In this document: positions 60,376-64,000 of the stretch, in pieces | Layout of the letters: every line of letters starts with the position of its first letter | Position numbering within the stretch: position 1 is the stretch's first letter | DNA from: Warburgia ugandensis | Taxonomy: Eukaryota > Streptophyta > Magnoliopsida > Canellales > Canellaceae | NCBI GenBank assembly: GCA_035236585.1 | Contig: CP141126.1 | Coordinates: forward strand, 69,231,414-69,295,413 | Reading direction: 5' to 3' | DNA: 64,000 nucleotides | Notes under the pieces: model-generated | Told to the model about the DNA's origin: nothing | Seen by the model: only the letters and a program-made list of their open reading frames with translations | Databases searched by the model: none | Made by a program: the position numbers and the translations under genes

Positions 60376-62187
60376 AGTAGTCTAGACTTACTTTGAAATA
60401 AGTTATCTTCAACCAATAAAACATTAACTAGTTGAATAATAATAATAAGAGCATAAATGGTTAGTAAATTATCTAATCCTAATAAAAATTGTAAGTAAGA
60501 TAAGCATGATCAAACATGATCCATGGGATCTTGAATGATCAAGAATAGTAAAAAGAAATCAATACTTCTCAATGATGATATAGAAATTGCTTGCAACTTA
60601 GATCAAATAGAATACAAGATCTTAGATCACATAGAAGATCTGAACCCTTGATCAATTATGATTCAAGGAAGAGAACCAAGATCATCCTCCTTAGGGATGA
60701 TCAAACAACCAAACTTAGATCAAAGAAGAATTAGATGATAGAAGATCTAAGCCCTTGATCCTTATTAACAAGTATAAATTATTGATCAAAGGATCTATGA
60801 AAGATCAAGATCAAAGAAAGGAATACACAAAGACTTAGAATAGAAAATACTTAGATCTAAAAGATTAGAAGATCATTCTAACCGTCAAATCTATTAATCA
60901 ATAGGATAGACACTATATGAGGAAGATAGCTCATGATAGGACAAAAGATCTAGATCCTTTATATCAAAGGACAAGATTATACAAAGAATATAGATAGGAT
61001 AAAAAATATATGATTATTCAGATTGTTTAAATATTGACAGTATGTATGGATTTACAAATTTCATATATCAATCAGGATCATGGAAGATTTGAAGAGATGA
61101 ATCACTACTTGAAGGTAGGAGGATTTTATGAAGGCATCTACATGAGAAGTACATGTTGTATACATGATCTTATGTTTGGAAATGTTGAAAAGTATAATGT
61201 AAATACTTGTATTAAACCCATTGAAAACCTTTATGATCCAACCAAAACACATATAAAATGGTTAATTTAGAAATGAGGAAAACCCTCAGTGAATAGGGAA
61301 CTAGAAGGTATTTCAGCCCTAGATAAATATCTGATGAGTATAAAATCAATACATGGGAATCATTCGTATAGAATGGTGAACCCTAAACTTGTATGAACAT
61401 GGGTGTCATTCATTGTAAATGATGATCCCTAAGTTTGAAGTAAAATCCTATCCTCAGTATAAGAATACCAAAATATGATGATGATTATATAAACAGATAA
61501 GACGTCTGATAAGTAAAAAGATTACTTTACATACAAGCATGGAAGCTTGTGGTTTTGTTTTAAACAAGCATAGGCATGGGGATGCTATGCTAGAAGAGTA
61601 GGGTTTGGCCACCTGCTCTCTGAAATGTGATATGTATGATGATACCATGCCTAAAGAGAGGCAAAATGTCGGGTGGGGCAATATGGGAAGGCCACTGCTA
61701 TGACTGTCTATCTACCCATATAGACGTGATGTAGATGATTTTCCACACTTGGTATCCATGGAGTATGAAAGCAGCTATCCAAGTGCACTGGTACAGATTA
61801 GACTGCAGCATAGTAGTCCTTTCAGTTTTTTTGCATTATGATGCATGGCATAGTGAATTGCCTTATGATTTGGCATGATGAGATGCCAGGTAATCATGGA
61901 TTACCGTTACTACCCAAATGAGGAAGCATTTCCAGCAGGGTCTGAATGTTCTATCAACTCAGCATAAGTTGGATATGATTATGTGTTGAGACATTAATTA
62001 TTTTTTATGGTTTTGACTGTATGTATATATTTATATATAGTATACTATATGAATGTGTAAGGATGTACATATATGACAAAGTAAAGAGATTGATTCATGA
62101 GTATATTATGAACTATGAGAGTATAAAGTAAGAGGATTATATTGTCAAATTATTATGCTTATTGAATCCCCTACCAAGCGTAGCTTA

Positions 62188-62227
62188 CTAAGATATTTTA
62201 AATGTTTTAATGTTTACAATATCTCAA
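62188..62227 (+). other. LTR stem-loop (15 bp arms, imperfect)
   Basis: CTAAGATATTTTAAA and TTTACAATATCTCAA with a 10-base loop; two or three mispairs, so this copy has decayed. 434 bp from the LTR end. Confidence 0.6.
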
Positions 62228-62661
62228 AAAATAGAGAAGGACAATTAGGAGCTTAAGACCTAAGAAGATTTGGAAGAATAATCAATCAGGGTATATCCCT
62301 TGAAGACATGTATTTTTATTTTTATTTGAGAGCATTGTACTATATTGGGAGTTTTTAATGTATGGTGAGGTTTGAAATTTGGATCATGCAATTTTGATGA
62401 GTATTGTATTGATACCCAAGTTGTACAGTGAATCACTAGATGGATTCTGAAATTTAATAAAAGTATATTCTTTCAATGGAATTTTTATCTTGTACAAAAT
62501 TCTACTTATATTATGTATGAAGTGATGACTTAGGTTTTTCAAACAAGTTCTAAAGAAAAGAATTTTTACTGCTTCGTTTTGCTAAAAAAAATTACTACTA
62601 AGGGCACCTTGCCTTTGAAAAATGTATTATAAAATGTGTTACAAAAACCCCAGTCGTTATA

Positions 62662-62955
62662 GGTCCCCACCCAAACCCCCTTCTGGACACCCACCTACCC
62701 CCTCTCCAGTCCCCACCCAAACCCCCACCCTACCCCCCACCCCCTCTCTACTCCCCACTCGAACCCCCACCCTAACCCCCCTCCCCTCTCTTTGGTCCCC
62801 ACTCAAACCCCACTATGCCCCCCACCACCCCCTCTCCGATCCCCACCCAAACCCCATTCTGCCCCCACATCCCCCCTCCGGTCCCCACCCAAACCCCCAC
62901 CTCATTCCCCACCTCCGCCCTCTTCGATCCCCACCCAAACCCTTACTCCCACAAA
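62662..62955. repeat. C-rich minisatellite, about 7 units of 40-47 bp
   Basis: Each unit begins with a variant of 'gtccccacccaaaccccc' and ends near 'cccctctcc'. It starts at the first base after the LTR. The proline-rich frames through it (62622-63009) are a product of composition and overlap each other in three frames. Confidence 0.9.
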
Positions 62956-63497
62956 CCAGCTAAGTACGTACTGGTTTCTCCCTCCTTGATCTTCTTCTAT
63001 TCTTCTTAATTTCTTCTCCCTCGTTTTTTGTCTGCGGCAAGAAGTCCATTTCATGTTTTAAATATGGGTGAATAAAAAAGTCATTCATATAATAAATGAG
63101 TTTAAAAGTGTAGACTTTCAAAGTCATTTATATATAAAATGACTTTAAAAGTATACGCATTTTTATAAAAAAATTTATTTATAAATTTTTTATTCAAAAT
63201 ATATACACTTTTTATGTTAGTACTTCATATATAACATTTAGTTAAATTTAAATGAAAAAATATATATATTTGATTGACACTATAAGCTTCCAAAGTTTAC
63301 TTATGCCAAAATATACGGTAATAACCAAAATTAAGAAATAAAAATATGTGATAACCAAAGAAGTAGAAAAACTATAGTAATAAAAGAACATAAACAAAAT
63401 AAAATATGGGTGTATTAGCTTAAATTTCCCTATCCATTTCATGAGCTATATATATGCATGTGTGTCCGTGCGTGTGAGAGAGAGAGGCCATGGTTCT

Positions 63498-63528
<31 letters not shown>

Positions 63529-64000
63529 GTTTTCTTGACACTAAATTCACATATGTTAAACTTTTATAAATTGTTATTTGATGCACATACATTAAAAGTG
63601 TACACTTTTGAAGTCAACATAGGTTATGTATATAATCTTTGTACAGGCACATAGGGTTCAGGGGTTTAGGGTTTGAGTTCAAAGATTTAAGGTTTCGGGT
63701 TAGGGGTTTGGGCTTAAGGTTCATGACATAGGGTTAATTAGGTTAGGATTCTATATATATACTTAATTTTAAATGAATGTGTATATATATGTACATATTT
63801 AATTGACACTAAGCTTCCAAAGTTTACTTGCATCACAAAATATTGTAGAAAGACTCCTAAAGAAATAAAAATATGTGATAACCAAAGAAGTATAAAATTT
63901 GTAGTAATAAAAGAACATAAGCAAAATAAGATGGTAAATTAATTATGAGGTGAGAATGTGGGTGTGTATGTTAGCTTAAATTTCCTTGTCCATTTCATGA
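62956..64000. other. AT-rich end segment with CACTA-like subterminal and direct repeats
   Basis: 63090-63160 and 63590-63620 carry the 'aaatgactttaaaagtatac' type motif of the CACTA at 13740-15070, one 20-mer being identical. 63250-63450 and 63775-64000 are direct copies of each other ('gcttccaaagtttactt', 'atgtgataaccaaagaagta', 'ccatttcatga'), about 530-555 bp apart. A (TA)n run is at 63499-63524. The segment continues past the window; no CACTA terminus or transposase is seen. Confidence 0.5.
63652..63748 (+). repeat. Degenerate telomere-like (TTTAGGG) sequence
   Basis: Several gggttt, tttaggg and ggtttagg-type words within 100 bp, including 'ggggtttagggtttgag'. No long perfect array, so it is only telomere-like. 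Confidence 0.5.

Larger units (their letters stand above)
57945..62661 (+). mobile_element. Complete Tekay-like 3' LTR (4.7 kb)
   Basis: Starts TGTAATAACCCCAAATTTTG after the polypurine tract and ends ...aaccccagtcgttata, a C-to-T/G-to-A variant of ...gtcgtcaca. Contains a remnant of the conserved block (58245-58290), a TATA box, the 330 bp module, blocks shared with 9040-9260 and 61600-61830 ('ctggggataatatgcta', 'ggtggggca'), and the stem-loop at 62188. Inverted partner of 47569-51400. The frame 61034-61270 is not a gene. Confidence 0.82.

Noticed and set aside
61034..61270. 78-codon frame
   Set aside because: Inside the 3' LTR; its inverted counterpart near 48844-49077 is also open only by chance, and the two do not share a conserved protein.
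62622..63009. Proline-rich frame of 113 codons resembling a cell-wall protein
   Set aside because: Generated by the C-rich minisatellite; three overlapping frames show the same proline pattern, and there is no signal peptide.

Overview
The window looks like intergenic DNA of a flowering plant with a large, transposon-filled nuclear genome. It is AT-rich, has no credible intact host gene, and almost everything recognisable is a decayed mobile element: Ty3/gypsy LTR retrotransposons of two types (an Athila type, by its pol and its tRNA-Asp-like primer site, and a Tekay/Del-like chromovirus type, by its TGTAA(Y)AACCC...GTCRTCACA termini and tRNA-Met primer site), two RTE-clade LINEs, and one CACTA (En/Spm) DNA transposon. 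No tRNA, rRNA, CRISPR array or organellar insert was seen. The species cannot be named from this sequence. All family assignments are by eye.

Layout. 1-1330: part of an Athila-type LTR. 1480-5290: two broken Athila pol copies joined head to head at about 3480. 5291-10355: end of a Tekay-like element with polypurine tract and a complete 3.9 kb LTR. 10356-15088: CACTA element on the minus strand with a broken TNP2 transposase, subterminal repeats, a long hairpin and one CACTA terminus. 15850-18466: 5'-truncated Tekay-like LTR with an unusually GC-rich block. 18467-25290: unresolved AT-rich DNA with a long GC/GT microsatellite, a minus-strand promoter-like site and a recent 475 bp tandem duplication. 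25300-33100: two Athila-type 5' ends facing each other (LTR, primer site, leader and a ~520-codon decayed ORF on plus; leader, primer site and LTR on minus). 33149-34226: 87 bp tandem repeat and another LTR end. 34640-37212: RTE LINE, followed by a solo Tekay-like LTR (37213-41296). 43024-45616: second solo LTR. 45900-46640: broken FAR1/FHY3-like gene fragment on minus. 47569-52738: complete Tekay-like LTR on minus. 52741-62661: Tekay-like element on plus, with only 270 bp of its 5' LTR left, primer site, eroded interior carrying a second RTE LINE, polypurine tract and a complete 4.7 kb 3' LTR. 62662-64000: C-rich minisatellite, CACTA-like subterminal repeats and degenerate telomere-like sequence.

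Nothing here forms a working pathway. The value lies in how the elements are arranged and what they share: repeated inverted pairing of related elements, a leader module of about 330 bp common to Athila-type leaders and Tekay-like LTRs, a stem-loop kept at the same place in six diverged LTRs although its arm sequence changes, and a long unidentified retroelement ORF whose only visible breaks are TAG and TGA codons, as expected from methyl-cytosine decay.
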